Assembly: GCA_025464045.1 (NCBI GenBank)
Contig: JAODBQ010000258.1
Coordinates: 1 to 5,036 of the forward strand
Reading direction: 5' to 3'
Source of the DNA: Ilumatobacteraceae bacterium
GTDB taxonomy: Bacteria > Actinomycetota > Acidimicrobiia > Acidimicrobiales > Ilumatobacteraceae
Length of the DNA stretch: 5,036 nt
Part shown: positions 4,922-5,036 of the stretch, piece by piece
Layout: each line of letters begins with the position of its first letter
How positions within the stretch are numbered: position 1 is the stretch's first letter
Program-made: the position numbers and the translations under genes
Notes under the pieces: generated by a model
Told to the model about the DNA's origin: nothing
Database searches by the model: none
Seen by the model: only the letters and a program-made list of their open reading frames with translations

Positions 4922-4968
4922 AGCTTGGCACTCGGGCCAAATCGGAGCGCCACGTAGTCGCGTAGTCC
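4922..4968 (-). promoter_or_regulatory. hsp20 promoter with tandem GACTACG boxes
   Basis: On the minus strand GGACTACGCG (4968-4959) is followed directly by a second GACTACG, giving GACTACG-C-GACTACG with an 8-nt repeat period (4967-4953). The dyad arm (GTCC) found at the usp site is weak here, so the second half-site is in direct rather than inverted orientation. CAAGCT (4927-4922) is the -10-like hexamer, 31 nt after the core, and the ATG starts 6 nt later. Motif and spacing are seen directly; function is inferred. Confidence 0.6.
4925..4940. promoter_or_regulatory. TTGGC-N6-GCCAA inverted repeat in the hsp20 promoter, CIRCE-like half-site
   Basis: TTGGCACTCGGGCCAA is a 5-bp inverted repeat overlapping the predicted -10, just ahead of hsp20. 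Its left half, TTGGCACTC, matches the CIRCE half-site TTAGCACTC at 8 of 9 positions. However, no matching GAGTGCTAA-type half lies at the required 9-nt spacing; the nearest, GAGCGCCAC, is 11 nt away. It could be a repressor site of another kind or coincidence. Confidence 0.25.
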
Positions 4969-4980
4969 TGCTCGTCGGCC

Positions 4981-5036
4981 TCAGGCGACGGAGTGGGGCA
5001 CACGCGTTTCCACCGTCAGTCCTTGTCGAGCAACCA
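4981..5036 (-). CDS. Possible C-terminal tail of a gene running in from the right edge
   Basis: Reading leftwards from the right edge, one minus-strand frame gives VARQGLTVETRVPHSVA and then TGA at 4983-4981. The composition looks protein-like, and the stop would leave a 65-nt gap before hsp20 that is exactly filled by its promoter. Only 17 codons are visible and no family can be assigned. The other two frames are a short stop-closed one (WLLDKD) and an open one, so this remains a guess. Confidence 0.22.
   Translation of the reverse strand, partial: VARQGLTVETRVPHSVA

Overview
The window looks like chromosomal DNA from a high-GC Gram-positive bacterium (Actinomycetota). Codon usage is strongly GC-biased at third positions, protein-level resemblances are actinobacterial, and several promoters look leaderless. 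I cannot fix the genus. The region reads as an accessory stress/dormancy island in partial decay, with five intact or probably intact genes interspersed with four gene remnants.

Layout. 1-416: 5'-truncated-by-window and 3'-deleted IS3-type transposase. About 386-708: frameshifted C-terminal remnant of an isochorismatase-family cysteine hydrolase. 790-1239 (-): DUF1931 histone-fold protein. 1240-1418: divergent promoter region. 1419-1487 (+): first 22 codons of a universal stress protein (Usp), ended by TGA where Trp is expected. 1503-2207 and 2211-3494 (both -): a tight two-gene operon, a bacterial eRF1-like (baeRF) protein followed by an acidic coiled-coil protein of unknown function. About 3742-3969 (+): frameshifted erythromycin-esterase-family fragment. 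4003-4374 (+): small conserved protein of unknown function. 4393-4419: strong hairpin between convergent genes. 4442-4915 (-): Hsp20 small heat-shock protein. 4981-5036 (-): possible C-terminal tail of another gene.

The main result is a shared promoter architecture. The 10-mer GGACTACGCG (GAACTACGCG in one case) occurs four times, each upstream of a different stress gene (DUF1931, usp remnant, baeRF operon, hsp20) and oriented towards it. In each case a -10-like hexamer of the form nAnGYT lies 31-32 nt downstream of the core. In three of the four, a start codon begins exactly 6 nt after that hexamer with no Shine-Dalgarno sequence, which suggests leaderless transcripts. The best copy (usp) is a perfect 7+5+7 inverted repeat, CCCGGAC-TACGC-GTCCGGG. 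The gene set (Hsp20, Usp, baeRF-type protein, erythromycin esterase family) and the GGAC/GTCC half-sites recall the mycobacterial DosR/DevR dormancy regulon. The spacer differs from the DosR consensus, so the regulator is inferred and not shown. The likely joint role is survival of hypoxia or stasis: chaperoning by Hsp20, stalled-ribosome handling by the baeRF protein, and an unknown DNA- or protein-binding role for the histone-fold protein.
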